Shown: positions 1-8,333 of the stretch, piece by piece
Layout: each line of letters opens with the position of its first letter
Position numbering within the stretch: position 1 is the first letter of the stretch
Assembly: GCA_965655795.1 (NCBI GenBank)
Contig: CBFHHY010000005.1
Span: forward strand, 67,865 to 131,864
Direction of reading: 5' to 3'
DNA from: TMED14 sp002167805
Lineage (GTDB): Bacteria; Bacteroidota; Bacteroidia; Flavobacteriales; Schleiferiaceae
Length of the DNA: 64,000 nucleotides
Translations under genes and position numbers: made by a program
The notes under the pieces: generated by a model
Database searches by the model: none
What the model was told of the DNA's origin: nothing
Seen by the model: the letters and a program-made list of their open reading frames with translations, nothing else

Positions 1-759
1 TTCTCTGGCGCCTCATTTCTGTTAAATTGGGTGCATTCTTTAAGCAAGAACTTAAATGTACAATCTCGAATTTCTTATGGAACTCGTGGAGCACAACTTG
101 AAGAGCGATTTGCATACGGTACTCATATTGGCGCAGGACGCTTTGAGGTTGGAGATTCAAATTTAACCACTGAAAGACTTCTTAATGGCGAAATAAACAT
201 AGGTTACAACAGTAATAAGTTTAACCTTCAAGTTGGTGCCTATTATCAGTTTTATAATGACTTTATCCATACCAGCCCTAGCGATTCTAGTGGGGAATGG
301 AGGTTTTATTATACTCAAAAGGATGCTTTACTCTACGGGCTAGAAGGAAGATTGGGCTGGAACCCAACTGATCGTATCCACTTCCATAGTGTAGCGTCAC
401 TCACAATTGCTAATGACTTTGATGGTAATGCATTGCCATTTATTGCTCCGGGTAAAGTGTCAAGTCATTTATTATTTGAAATTATCCCAAAAAAGTTTCA
501 CGCAGAGATCAATTATGATTTCTTTGCAGAGCAGTCGAGACTTTCTCCAACAGAGGCTAATTTTCTTGAAGGAACAACGCCTTCTTATGGCTTGTGGTCA
601 GCATCTTTAACGGGCGAGATTTCTACAAATTTCTCATGGAATATTCAAATTTTAAATGCTACAGATGTGGCTTACGCTCACCATCTTTCTCTGGCGAGAG
701 CATTAGATATAAATCAAGCGGGTAGGCAGATTCGTGGTGGACTAAGCCTTAAGTTTTAA
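1..759 (+). CDS. TonB-dependent receptor, C-terminal part (left edge cut)
   Basis: The reading frame is open from the first base, so the N-terminal plug and most of the barrel lie outside the window. What remains alternates amphipathic beta strands and aromatic-rich turns, with a short stretch resembling the LYGLEGRLGW strand of outer-membrane barrels. The last residues are LSLKF, ending in the phenylalanine expected for BamA-dependent insertion. Such receptors import siderophores, vitamins or glycans with energy from TonB-ExbBD. The substrate cannot be told from this fragment. A terminator hairpin follows about 40 bases after the stop, so this is the last gene of its unit. Family assignment is fairly safe; substrate unknown. 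Confidence 0.8.
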   Translation, partial: FSGASFLLNWVHSLSKNLNVQSRISYGTRGAQLEERFAYGTHIGAGRFEVGDSNLTTERLLNGEINIGYNSNKFNLQVGAYYQFYNDFIHTSPSDSSGEWRFYYTQKDALLYGLEGRLGWNPTDRIHFHSVASLTIANDFDGNALPFIAPGKVSSHLLFEIIPKKFHAEINYDFFAEQSRLSPTEANFLEGTTPSYGLWSASLTGEISTNFSWNIQILNATDVAYAHHLSLARALDINQAGRQIRGGLSLKF

Positions 760-795
760 CTTATATTATTAGAACGATTCATAACTGTGTTAAGG

Positions 796-819
796 GCCTT
801 GCTAAAGCAAGGCTCTTTT
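796..819 (+). terminator. Rho-independent terminator after the TonB receptor
   Basis: A perfect 7-bp stem GCCTTGC/GCAAGGC with loop TAAA is followed by TCTTTT. It lies about 40 bases downstream of the receptor stop and ahead of the next promoter. Confidence 0.8.
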
Positions 820-861
820 CATTTTTAAAGAGATATTTCAATTAAAGAGTCTAACCCTCTT

Positions 862-869
862 TATATTTG
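862..869 (+). promoter_or_regulatory. Bacteroidota -7 motif TATATTTG
   Basis: Matches TAnnTTTG exactly and lies 21 bases before the ATG of the DCC-family gene. No convincing TTTG -33 box is seen about 20 bases upstream. Confidence 0.5.
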
Positions 870-890
870 ACTATAGTTAGCCTCTAAGGA

Positions 891-1250
891 ATGAAGATTA
901 TATACATCGACGGACATTGTAATCTCTGTAATGGTTTAATTAAATACGTATATCAAAGAAGGCCGGATATATTTCGCTATGGTAAGACAAGTCTAGATAA
1001 TAACCTAGAGTATATTCTTTACAGTCGAGATGGAGAGATATTTAAGGCTGAAAAAGCCGTTTTAATGATTGGAAGGGATATGGGAGGCCTGGAAAAAGGA
1101 ATTTCTCAGATTTTGAGCTTAATTCCTAACATTATTATAAGAAAGATTTACTTTTTTATTTCTCGTAATCGTTACAAAATATTTGGTAAAAAAAATATTT
1201 GTGAGATAAGTGATGATATTCCAAAAGATCAACAGGTAGGGGATTTATAG
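891..1250 (+). CDS. DCC-family (DUF393) thiol oxidoreductase-like protein
   Basis: A 119-residue protein opening with IYIDGHCNLCNG, the N-terminal signature of the DCC/DUF393 family (D-G-x-C-x-L-C), with cysteines at residues 10 and 13. The family has a thioredoxin-like fold and is assumed to act in thiol-disulfide chemistry, but its substrates are not established. Length is typical. It stands alone between a terminator and a convergent gene, with its own TAnnTTTG motif, so it is probably monocistronic and cytoplasmic (no signal peptide). Confidence 0.8.
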   Translation: MKIIYIDGHCNLCNGLIKYVYQRRPDIFRYGKTSLDNNLEYILYSRDGEIFKAEKAVLMIGRDMGGLEKGISQILSLIPNIIIRKIYFFISRNRYKIFGKKNICEISDDIPKDQQVGDL

Positions 1251-1284
1251 CATTTTTCTTAAACTCCGATATTTTTAATAATAA

Positions 1285-2421
1285 TTATTCTTTTACGATT
1301 TTTATTACACTTTCTCGAGTACGAAAAATATAGAGTCCTGATTTCAAATTACTTAAATTAAGACTTTCTGAACTTAAATTCCCTTTGTATACTAGTTTTC
1401 CAAAGTCAGTATATATTTTATATTCCTCTCCAAGATGGTCGTTAAACTGGATTTGAATATCGTCCTTAAAAGGATTCGGAAATATTGCCAAATCAGTAGG
1501 GTATGAGGTTAACTCATTTTCGCTAACACTGGTGCACCCAATTCGTCCATTTAAATCAAATTTGGATACAAAATTCCATATCTCATTAGTTGAATTAATA
1601 TCCATATTTCCCCAGGACCCTGGCCAGTCATGGTTCCCGCCAAGAACTTTAAGGTGCTCAACATAAATACAGCCATTAGAATTTTTCCATGAGTGTCTCT
1701 CAACAGTGCTTCCATCAGAAGGGTCAATGTTCGGCAATTGAGTAATTAATGGAGTTGTATCACAAATATTATTATTGGCCCAATAATTATGAACATCGTT
1801 GGCAGAGACATAATATTGAATTCCTCCAAAAGAAATCCCATTATATGCGTCATTTGTTCCAATAATAGTCATAACTCCAGTTGGTTTGGTGGGCGAACAA
1901 TTATTTATTTGATTGGTTTGCATAGTTCGGCCAACAGCAGCAATTGCCGCAATTTTATGATTGAGCCTACAGCCAAGCTCATAGGCAAACTCTCCACCAA
2001 GAGAATATCCGCATGCATAAATTCGGTTTGAATCAATTGGGTAATCTGCAGAAATAGAATCAATAAGAGCGCTTATAAAGTATATATCATCAATTGTTGA
2101 TGGATCTTTATGTAGCCAATTTTTTGAGCCACCGTCATTGGGGTCAGGTAAGGCTTGAGGGTATAATGCAATAAAATTCGCTGTGTCAGCGAGAGCACTC
2201 ATGTCTGAAATGGAAATCTGATCTAGTCTAGTCCCATTTCCTGCATGGAAATTAAAAACTAAGGGAATATCTGTCGATGTACTTACACTAGTAGGAACAT
2301 AAATACTGTAAACTCTTGTTTGACCGGCATATTGAATTGAACGTGTTAAATAGTTTTGAGCTTTTAAATTTGAAATACACCAAATTAGTATACTTAAAGT
2401 CAAGAAAAATTTGGTTCTCAT
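1285..2421 (-). CDS. Secreted PHB-depolymerase/feruloyl-esterase-like hydrolase with T9SS sorting domain
   Basis: 378 residues. An N-terminal signal peptide (to about residue 21, ending LKAQ) is followed by an alpha/beta-hydrolase domain of the LpqC/esterase-PHB type. Visible elements are an oxyanion-side FNFHAGNG near residue 56, nucleophile Ser140 in GYSLGG, candidate acid Asp191 in GTNDAY and candidate His264 in GGNHDWPG. The last 70 residues start FPNPFKDDIQ and form a type A T9SS C-terminal domain, so the enzyme is predicted to be exported and anchored or released at the cell surface. Members hydrolyse polyester, acetyl or feruloyl esters; the true substrate cannot be read. It converges on the DCC gene. 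Confidence 0.85.
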   Translation of the reverse strand: MRTKFFLTLSILIWCISNLKAQNYLTRSIQYAGQTRVYSIYVPTSVSTSTDIPLVFNFHAGNGTRLDQISISDMSALADTANFIALYPQALPDPNDGGSKNWLHKDPSTIDDIYFISALIDSISADYPIDSNRIYACGYSLGGEFAYELGCRLNHKIAAIAAVGRTMQTNQINNCSPTKPTGVMTIIGTNDAYNGISFGGIQYYVSANDVHNYWANNNICDTTPLITQLPNIDPSDGSTVERHSWKNSNGCIYVEHLKVLGGNHDWPGSWGNMDINSTNEIWNFVSKFDLNGRIGCTSVSENELTSYPTDLAIFPNPFKDDIQIQFNDHLGEEYKIYTDFGKLVYKGNLSSESLNLSNLKSGLYIFRTRESVIKIVKE

Positions 2422-2491
2422 AATAATTCAGCTTTCGGATAAGAATTAATTGGATTCATAATAGAAGATTAAGAAATAAGAACTAGAAAAA

Positions 2492-2926
2492 CTATGAGCG
2501 ATAATTACCTGAACCAAAAGCTTCTCCAATTCCTGTTTGGCAAAACTGCCTTAAGCTTTCTAAATATTTACCAGAACTAAAATTCATATTTGCATAGGAA
2601 TCATCCATTTCTTCAAACCCCTCGTATGTGTATCGAACTCGGGTTTTGTCCTCATTGCTGTCCAAATCATATTTAAAGATGTGCCCTACATTATCCCAGG
2701 GAGATTTAACACATTTCATATGTATGGACGTCCCTTCCTCAAAATGAATTATTTCAAATTCAAATGAAGCGAGATTTTGAAATTCAAATGATACTATTTC
2801 TTTTAGTTGAAATTTACCCCTTACAATTGTTGTATACCATTGGGAAAGTTTACTCGGTTCCGTTAATGCACTAAAAACCTCTTTAATGGGTGCGTTTATA
2901 TGAAATAAATGTTTTATTGCAGGCAT
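2492..2926 (-). CDS. SRPBCC/AHSA1-like domain protein
   Basis: 144 residues beginning HLFHINAPIKEVFSALTEPSKLSQWY, the typical opening of an AHSA1/START-like domain: beta strand, then helix with alternating hydrophobics and the L-x-x-W motif. These domains bind hydrophobic ligands or stimulate Hsp90 in eukaryotes; bacterial members mostly have unknown ligands. It is the last of three minus-strand genes separated by short gaps (20 and 41 bases) and could be co-transcribed with the two upstream lipoprotein or hypothetical genes. Confidence 0.75.
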   Translation of the reverse strand: MPAIKHLFHINAPIKEVFSALTEPSKLSQWYTTIVRGKFQLKEIVSFEFQNLASFEFEIIHFEEGTSIHMKCVKSPWDNVGHIFKYDLDSNEDKTRVRYTYEGFEEMDDSYANMNFSSGKYLESLRQFCQTGIGEAFGSGNYRS

Positions 2927-2967
2927 GATTTCGTTAAATTTAGAAGGTAAATATACTCTACTTTAAA

Positions 2968-3468
2968 CTATCCTCCAATGAAAGCTGAACCAGCTGCTTG
3001 AGAGTTTTGTTTACTTCGAATAATAAACATAGCGCACATCAATAGCGGGTAATTTTCTTTATCCGTGAATCTTAAAGCTATGTGTTCTTTAAACTTTTTG
3101 TAGGAAAAATCAATAAATAAAATAGGGGTAGAGCCTTTTGATAAAGTATATGTTTTATCGCTGCTTAACCAGTTTTTTGAATTTAATTCTGTCAACTGAT
3201 ATTTATAGACATCATCATTATTGCCATCATTAAACAAAATTGTATTTTCTTTCTTCCACATCAGAGACATTTCTCCAATTTTAATTTTGTTTTTAAGGCA
3301 TTCAAATCGAGTTCCCCAAAAATTACTCTTTGCTATTTTATAGGTCTCATCACCAAATACAAATTCGATGTTCGAGGAATACCATTTCGGCTGGGTGCCA
3401 GAAAGTATTACAATTTTATCCTTTAAAATTTCAAATTTTCTTTTACCCTTTGAGTTGATATACTCCAT
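2968..3468 (-). CDS. Hypothetical protein, 166 residues
   Basis: No family recognised. The protein has no signal peptide and is rich in beta-forming stretches and lysine. A mildly hydrophobic run (YPLLMCAMFIIRS) lies near the C-terminus, ending AAGSAFIGG. A repeat-like pattern (W-K-K, W-x-S) suggests a compact beta barrel, possibly LURP/scramblase-like, but that is a guess. It starts 20 bases after the MORN lipoprotein gene, so the two are probably one transcript. Confidence 0.6.
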   Translation of the reverse strand: MEYINSKGKRKFEILKDKIVILSGTQPKWYSSNIEFVFGDETYKIAKSNFWGTRFECLKNKIKIGEMSLMWKKENTILFNDGNNDDVYKYQLTELNSKNWLSSDKTYTLSKGSTPILFIDFSYKKFKEHIALRFTDKENYPLLMCAMFIIRSKQNSQAAGSAFIGG

Positions 3469-3488
3469 TAAACATGATCTTTAAAATC

Positions 3489-4049
3489 TTATTTTAATAG
3501 ATCGACTAACTCACCATTTTCATATTTCATATGAGTGATCAATTCTCCAGAACTAGAAAATTCTTTATAAACACCATTAGCCCTACCATTTTTTAGAGTC
3601 CCTTGTGCTTTTAACTGACCAGATTCATAATACGCGCTTTCATCACCTTCTTGAATTCCATTTTTCCAGTTCCCTTGATATTTAAGTTTTCCCGATTTAA
3701 AATACCATTTTCCTAAACCGTCTTTTTTCCCATTCTTGTAGTTGATCTCGCTTTTTAACTCTCCTGATGGGTAATAAGATAAATTCAAGCCATTGCTAAT
3801 ATTTTTTTTAATTGTCTTGCCAGCTGCTCTGGTCCCTCTAGATTGAGTCCTTGTAACATTTTCCTGATTGGCATTAACCTCAGAATATAATGAATCTCTT
3901 CGTCTGCGAGGGTCTCGCCGGTTAGCTGCAGCCTTTGATCTCTCACTAACTTTCACTTCTCTTTTTTCCTCTTTTAATTCCTCTTCTTCTGAACTGCAAG
4001 CTGTTATACAAAAAACAATAATGCTGAATGGAATGATGTACTTGATCAT
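3489..4049 (-). CDS. MORN-repeat lipoprotein
   Basis: 186 residues with a lipoprotein signal (hydrophobic core, then ITACSS; Cys18 is the likely lipidated residue). A charged low-complexity linker rich in Glu, Lys and Arg follows to about residue 90. Four MORN_2-type repeats then run to the end, with the pattern Y-x-S-G-x-L-x-x-x-x-x-Y-x-N-G-x-x-x-G. MORN_2 proteins are often toxin-neutralising or envelope-associated, but no partner toxin is visible beside it. It is first in a likely three-gene minus-strand unit. Confidence 0.8.
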   Translation of the reverse strand: MIKYIIPFSIIVFCITACSSEEEELKEEKREVKVSERSKAAANRRDPRRRRDSLYSEVNANQENVTRTQSRGTRAAGKTIKKNISNGLNLSYYPSGELKSEINYKNGKKDGLGKWYFKSGKLKYQGNWKNGIQEGDESAYYESGQLKAQGTLKNGRANGVYKEFSSSGELITHMKYENGELVDLLK

Positions 4050-4182
4050 TTTTAATTTTTTAATAAAATTATATCATCGATTGAAATATGAGCCCAAATT
4101 AGAGAAAATATCACTTATGTCTATTATTCATTATTGAATATTTTTAAATACTCGGTTTGAATAAATAGATTTTGAAAAATCA

Positions 4183-4416
4183 CTAAAACCCTTTTTTATT
4201 TATCCAAATACCGATAGAATTATTTCTGTTTTCCATACCACCTTGGGATAAGCAGTCTTTGCAATAATCATCATATCCATCCATCACTTTTTTATTTTCA
4301 TTAAACTCCTTTGATGATTTCCATTTCTTGCAGCCCTCGCATATTTTTTCAAGAAGATCCCCTAAGCTATTGAATTTTCTTTTTTTGAAGAAGATTTTTC
4401 TTTTTAGCCTCTTCAT
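4183..4416 (-). CDS. Small four-cysteine zinc-ribbon-like protein
   Basis: 77 residues, strongly basic N-terminus (MKRLKRKIFFKKRKF). Two CxxC pairs follow, CEGC and CKDC, about 26 residues apart and separated by KSSKEFNENK and a YDDY segment. This spacing resembles the zinc-knuckle segments found with HNH nucleases and in small phage or mobile-element proteins. No catalytic HNH residues are present. Its ATG overlaps the stop of the SRPBCC gene upstream (ATGA), so translation is probably coupled. Function unknown. Confidence 0.6.
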   Translation of the reverse strand: MKRLKRKIFFKKRKFNSLGDLLEKICEGCKKWKSSKEFNENKKVMDGYDDYCKDCLSQGGMENRNNSIGIWINKKGF

Positions 4417-4913
4417 AAAGCTTTATTAGAAAACCAAGAGTGAGATCCAAATTGATTTTTTGACACTACCTCATTCATTTCCACATTCCACTTGACTCCT
4501 TTTAATACTGAGCTAAGATATTTTTTTAACTGAGGTTTAATGAAAAATAATGTTGCAAGCGGATAAAGTAAACGAGAGATTTTTTGGCTACGGTAGGGAT
4601 TTATTTGGATTGATAATTTTACTTTATCATGCACCTCTGAGAGTCTCCATTTTACAAAAGATTTTTTTCCAAGTTCTTTTCCTATAATTAAGTCATAGCC
4701 TTTGTTAGTCTCCCAATACTGAAATTCTCGGATATATTCTAAACCATTTATATAGATTAATTTGTCTTTTAAAATTTTATCACCCTGTTTTTTGAGTACT
4801 GTATTTTTGTGACAAAAGGGGTGTACCCTTTCCAAATAACCAGGTTTGGATATGACTCTCCAAACATCACTTATACTTGATTTAAGGAGTATGGATGACT
4901 CAATATTTATCAT
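4413..4913 (-). CDS. SRPBCC-family protein
   Basis: The internal ATG is preferred, giving INIESSILLKSSISDVWRVI, which aligns with the usual domain start; an in-frame ATG 33 bases upstream would add 11 residues. The 166-residue product shows the SRPBCC pattern: N-terminal strand, a helix with S-D-V-W, then long beta strands (YIREFQYW, KLSIQINPY). Members bind lipids or polyketides; ligand unknown. It shares an ATGA overlap with the zinc-ribbon gene downstream. Confidence 0.7.
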   Translation of the reverse strand: MINIESSILLKSSISDVWRVISKPGYLERVHPFCHKNTVLKKQGDKILKDKLIYINGLEYIREFQYWETNKGYDLIIGKELGKKSFVKWRLSEVHDKVKLSIQINPYRSQKISRLLYPLATLFFIKPQLKKYLSSVLKGVKWNVEMNEVVSKNQFGSHSWFSNKAL

Positions 4914-5032
4914 TTTTAAGGTTTTAATTGTTGAAATATATTGCATATTTTTTATTCAATATTGATACCAAAGTATTTTTATTTTCTCAATTAAATTTGT
5001 AACTCTAAGATCAAACCATTTATTCGAATTCT

Positions 5033-5197
5033 ATGAAAATTCTGCGTTTTATAAAGAAATATGAATTTTTAATCATTTTAATTTTGAGTCTAATTATGAA
5101 TTCTTTTGGATACAAAGAATTGGGAACTTTATTCTTTGTAATTGCGTTAGTATCTATAACGATGCGAGAGTACTTGAAACGCAAGAAGGAAAAATAA
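5033..5197 (+). CDS. Small two-helix membrane protein (54 residues)
   Basis: ATG at 5033 gives a 54-residue product: basic start (MKILRFIKKYE), a first transmembrane helix (FLIILILSLIM), a short turn (NSFGYKELG), a second helix (TLFFVIALVSI) and a basic tail (LKRKKEK). The stop lies 5 bases before the ATG of the following gene, which argues for co-translation and for this being a real gene. No family recognised. Confidence 0.55.
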   Translation: MKILRFIKKYEFLIILILSLIMNSFGYKELGTLFFVIALVSITMREYLKRKKEK

Positions 5198-5202
5198 TTA
5201 GG

Positions 5203-5625
5203 ATGCCTATATACAACATATCTTACCGAGACAAAGAGCAAGATAAAATGATCAATTTGGAATTAGGAAGACCTTATTCCATTTTGGATAAGATAAAAAT
5301 TGGTGGAGTAGGTTCGAGACGCATGGTTCTTGAGGGTTTTAGCTCTGAAGTTAAAAGCCTGAAGTCAAAAGTCAGTGGTCTGCAGTATGGAAGTATAGAA
5401 ATTCGTCCCAAAGGAATAATACTCCATATAAATAGAGGATTGGATGTCTTTGCATGGACGATTCCTTTTTACCACTTGAGTATATTTAATGGAAACTCAC
5501 TTAAAATTCATGGTGGAGCTGATTATGTTCAGTTCGCTAAAGAAAAAAGTTGGGAAGAAAACCGAGGGTTTTTTGAGCGATTATTAAGATTAAAATCCAA
5601 ATTTCACGAAGAGCTCATTAGCTGA
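5203..5625 (+). CDS. Hypothetical cytoplasmic protein, 140 residues
   Basis: Begins MPIYNISYRDKEQDKMINLE; no signal peptide, mixed alpha/beta composition. The segment IEIRPKGIILHINRGLDVFAW alternates hydrophobics and looks like paired beta strands (the run is shortened here to its core). A positively charged C-terminal helix (RLLRLKSKFHEE) follows. It probably forms a two-gene unit with the small membrane protein just upstream. Function unknown. Confidence 0.65.
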   Translation: MPIYNISYRDKEQDKMINLELGRPYSILDKIKIGGVGSRRMVLEGFSSEVKSLKSKVSGLQYGSIEIRPKGIILHINRGLDVFAWTIPFYHLSIFNGNSLKIHGGADYVQFAKEKSWEENRGFFERLLRLKSKFHEELIS

Positions 5626-5638
5626 AATATATTTAAAT

Positions 5639-5959
5639 TCAAGGTATTTCGATCGCATCCACATTTATATATTCGGGCCCGCCATCCACAGGATAGCCTT
5701 TTATTAAGTAGCCTTCAACCAATACAGGTTCTAGCATAAATTCACTCAAGTCAAAATTGTCAGATCTCAAGGCATAACGCTCGTTTTCAGTTACATTTGC
5801 CTCAGTTCCATAGATGATATGAGTTCCATACATCCATGTGGTTACCTCAAGTTCTTGAATAACTCCCTCAAAGGATACATATTTATTTTTCTCACAGGAA
5901 ATAAAAACCAAAGAGAAAAGTAAAGAAAGGGTTAAAGTTTTTGAATTATTTACTATCAT
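5639..5959 (-). CDS. Hypothetical lipoprotein, 106 residues
   Basis: Signal peptide with lipobox FISC (Cys22), then a short beta-rich domain (YVSFEGVIQELEVTTW, EPVLVEGYLIKGYPVDGG). The conserved-looking tail reads YINVDAIEIP. This may be a small OB-like fold in the periplasm or outer membrane, but no family is recognised. It converges with the preceding plus-strand gene with a 13-base gap. Confidence 0.6.
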   Translation of the reverse strand: MIVNNSKTLTLSLLFSLVFISCEKNKYVSFEGVIQELEVTTWMYGTHIIYGTEANVTENERYALRSDNFDLSEFMLEPVLVEGYLIKGYPVDGGPEYINVDAIEIP

Positions 5960-6001
5960 GTGTTTAAATTAAACAAAAAATGAGCCATTACTAGATTTAC
6001 T

Positions 6002-6370
6002 ATGCAAAAACAAGCTAAAATAAATTTCGATCAAAAATTCAAAGAGATTGATGACAATTGGTCTCCTAGAATTGTTGCACAAATGAATAATTATGAATTT
6101 AAAATCGCTAAGATTAAAGGAGACTTTATATGGCATTCACATCGAGATACGGATGAGACTTTTATCGTTTTAGATGGTAATATGACGATAAAGTTCCGTG
6201 ACAAAGAGATTTTTCTTCAAAAAGGTGAAATGTTTGTCGTCCCCGCAGGGGTAGAGCATAAACCTTCAGCAGAGGGTGAATGTAAAATAATGATCGTAGA
6301 GCCCAAGGGGGTTCGGAATACTGGAGAAATAAAAAACCACCTTACAAGTGAAAATGGTATTTGGGTTTAA
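6002..6370 (+). CDS. Cupin-domain protein
   Basis: 122 residues forming a single cupin barrel. Motif 1 is visible as HSHRDTDETFIVLDGNM (two His and one Glu as metal ligands). Motif 2 is GEMFVVPAGVEHKPSAEG with the last metal-binding His. Small stand-alone cupins of this type bind a divalent metal and act as isomerases, dioxygenases or sensors; the substrate cannot be read from sequence. It lies alone between two minus-strand genes. Confidence 0.85.
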   Translation: MQKQAKINFDQKFKEIDDNWSPRIVAQMNNYEFKIAKIKGDFIWHSHRDTDETFIVLDGNMTIKFRDKEIFLQKGEMFVVPAGVEHKPSAEGECKIMIVEPKGVRNTGEIKNHLTSENGIWV

Positions 6371-6412
6371 CAAAGACATAAGACTATTTTGATATTTTCT
6401 TAGGGTATCAAA

Positions 6413-6628
6413 TCATTGTTTCTTGTTCCCCCATAAGTATTTATCAGACCACTTTGAATAACAAACAAATGTTGGAATAGCGAAAGAGAGAAACAACGAT
6501 GGCAGAGATATCTTCCTTGCCATCGTTGTCTCATTTTTTTTACTTAGTGTAAGTCCAACAGTTGTAATTACAAACCAGATAAGAATAAATAATACAGCTT
6601 TTGATAGCCGTTTCAGCCAATTATTCAA
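6413..6628 (-). CDS. Small membrane protein, two predicted helices
   Basis: 71 residues with helices around residues 10-27 (AVLFILIWFVITTVGL) and 43-58 (LPSLFLSFAIPTFVCY). Its start lies 8 bases inside the 3' end of the upstream T9SS gene, so translation may be coupled. No family recognised. Confidence 0.5.
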   Translation of the reverse strand: MNNWLKRLSKAVLFILIWFVITTVGLTLSKKNETTMARKISLPSLFLSFAIPTFVCYSKWSDKYLWGNKKQ

Positions 6629-8078
6629 AAACTACCTTGTTGGTGTATGTTGTTCCACCATTGTTCAAGGTTATAGTGTAAATTCCTGGTGATATATCTG
6701 GCTTATTGATTTCATAATATTTGTTTCCTTCCTTCGGCTCTAACGACTGACTATGAACAAGCCTCCCACTTATATCCATAATTTTTAGTTCAGCGCCAAC
6801 CTCCAGAGCGAAATTTATTTTTATTGAAGCTCTGTCGATCAACGGATTCGGGAATATCTCGATACCAAAATCGTTGGAATTTTCATCAACATTCATAGAG
6901 GAAAAAACATCTGCACCATTCACATTAAGTACATTACCATTTAACGGGTCAATTAATAACACTATGGCTCTAAGTCTTGTTGGGTCAACTCCCGTGGGAA
7001 CACTCCAGGAATCAAATGAGTGTCCATAGGTACTTCCAGCAATAATATTTGAAGGAAGGGCACTAGTGTCTCCATAAAAAGAGGGAATAATGTTACGTGC
7101 TACATGGCGATGATACATTGCAGAGGGAGGAACAGGGTGGCCAACCGTTGTGAAATCTACTCCGGCAGTAGCAAGTGGTCCATTACCTCCTCCATTGTAG
7201 GCATTCATTTGGCAATAGCGCCAGTCTGTTGAATTGTGGACACTGTCTTCCGTAATGACTAATGCCAGATTAAGGTTTGATTCGTTAGCCGCAAATTTTA
7301 AAGCTGTTGAAACTGTGACTGCGGGAAGGCCATCGCTCCCTATTCCGTATGCAGGAAAAACATCAATATCGGCTACTCCATAGTCATTTTTGTATGTTGT
7401 AAAGTGAGAGAGTGCTGAACCAATTACGGTGCCATAGTTTAAAGCGGCTTTCCTGTCCACAAGATTCCCTGGCCATCCGTTGACGTTGACAAAATCATTT
7501 CCCATGCACATGCCCGAGTAATATGCATGAAACATTGCATCATCAAATGCACCAGTTCCCGTATTGCCATGAACACAAACATATTCAATACTATCTGTAG
7601 AAGGTGTATTCATAACTTCATCAAGCCTTACAATTCCTCTTGGACTCCACCAGCCGAAAGCATTTGCAGCAATTGTCTGATCTTCAAAGAGTACTTTCTT
7701 CTTGGGTATGAATGTGACAGATCTCAAAGAATGGTTTAATGTGTTATTCGAAACATTAACATCCCCATTAGTATTTGCGGATACTCTGATATTGTATGTT
7801 TTTAGAGTGGGAGTTTCGATTACTTCCGAGTGCGTAAACTTGTAGGATTCATTTGGATTTAGATCAACATTAAAGATTTCAGAGTGCTTTGAGGATCCTT
7901 CACTCCAAACGATTTCAAAAGATGAAATTTTGTTACTTCCGACGTTAGTAACCTCTCCAGATATTTGCGTACTACCAAGAATATCGTGGGATGGGATTGA
8001 TAGATTTGATATTTTTAAATCTACCTGAGCGGTTAATAAGAAGGGGAAAAAGAGTAGGGGGAGTAAAAATTTTTTCAT
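6621..8078 (-). CDS. Omp28-like secreted protein with CARDB-like and T9SS domains
   Basis: 485 residues. Signal peptide to about residue 17. A CARDB-like Ig domain follows (SLRSVTF marks its end near residue 120). The Omp28-type thioredoxin-fold domain covers about residues 125-390. A type A T9SS sorting domain (FPNPLIDRAS to the end) closes the protein. In Omp28 relatives the thioredoxin-like centre normally reads C-G-W-C-P-R-G; here the same place reads FGWWSPRG, so both redox cysteines are absent. The protein is predicted to sit at the surface as a binding or adhesion module rather than a disulfide enzyme. Confidence 0.8.
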   Translation of the reverse strand: MKKFLLPLLFFPFLLTAQVDLKISNLSIPSHDILGSTQISGEVTNVGSNKISSFEIVWSEGSSKHSEIFNVDLNPNESYKFTHSEVIETPTLKTYNIRVSANTNGDVNVSNNTLNHSLRSVTFIPKKKVLFEDQTIAANAFGWWSPRGIVRLDEVMNTPSTDSIEYVCVHGNTGTGAFDDAMFHAYYSGMCMGNDFVNVNGWPGNLVDRKAALNYGTVIGSALSHFTTYKNDYGVADIDVFPAYGIGSDGLPAVTVSTALKFAANESNLNLALVITEDSVHNSTDWRYCQMNAYNGGGNGPLATAGVDFTTVGHPVPPSAMYHRHVARNIIPSFYGDTSALPSNIIAGSTYGHSFDSWSVPTGVDPTRLRAIVLLIDPLNGNVLNVNGADVFSSMNVDENSNDFGIEIFPNPLIDRASIKINFALEVGAELKIMDISGRLVHSQSLEPKEGNKYYEINKPDISPGIYTITLNNGGTTYTNKVVFE

Positions 8079-8333
8079 ATTCTGTATTTTGAATTAAATT
8101 GGTCGATCCACTTTAAGCGTACACTAAATATAATAGTGTTTGAGGTTATTAAGAAATTAATTTTTGGAAACTTATTCAGAAGAGTTCTTAATAATTAAGT
8201 TTGCATTTTTAATGAATTAGATTTTTTTTCAGCTTAATTTTAAGGAGTTATATTGTTCTTTTCTGCACGTGGCAAAGGGACATATTTTGTTTCGATTTAA
8301 ATTCGATTATTAGTAGTAATTAATAAAAAAAAA

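Noticed and set aside
3489..4049. MORN protein as part of a toxin-immunity pair
   Set aside because: No toxin-like neighbour; the adjacent genes are an unknown soluble protein and an SRPBCC protein.
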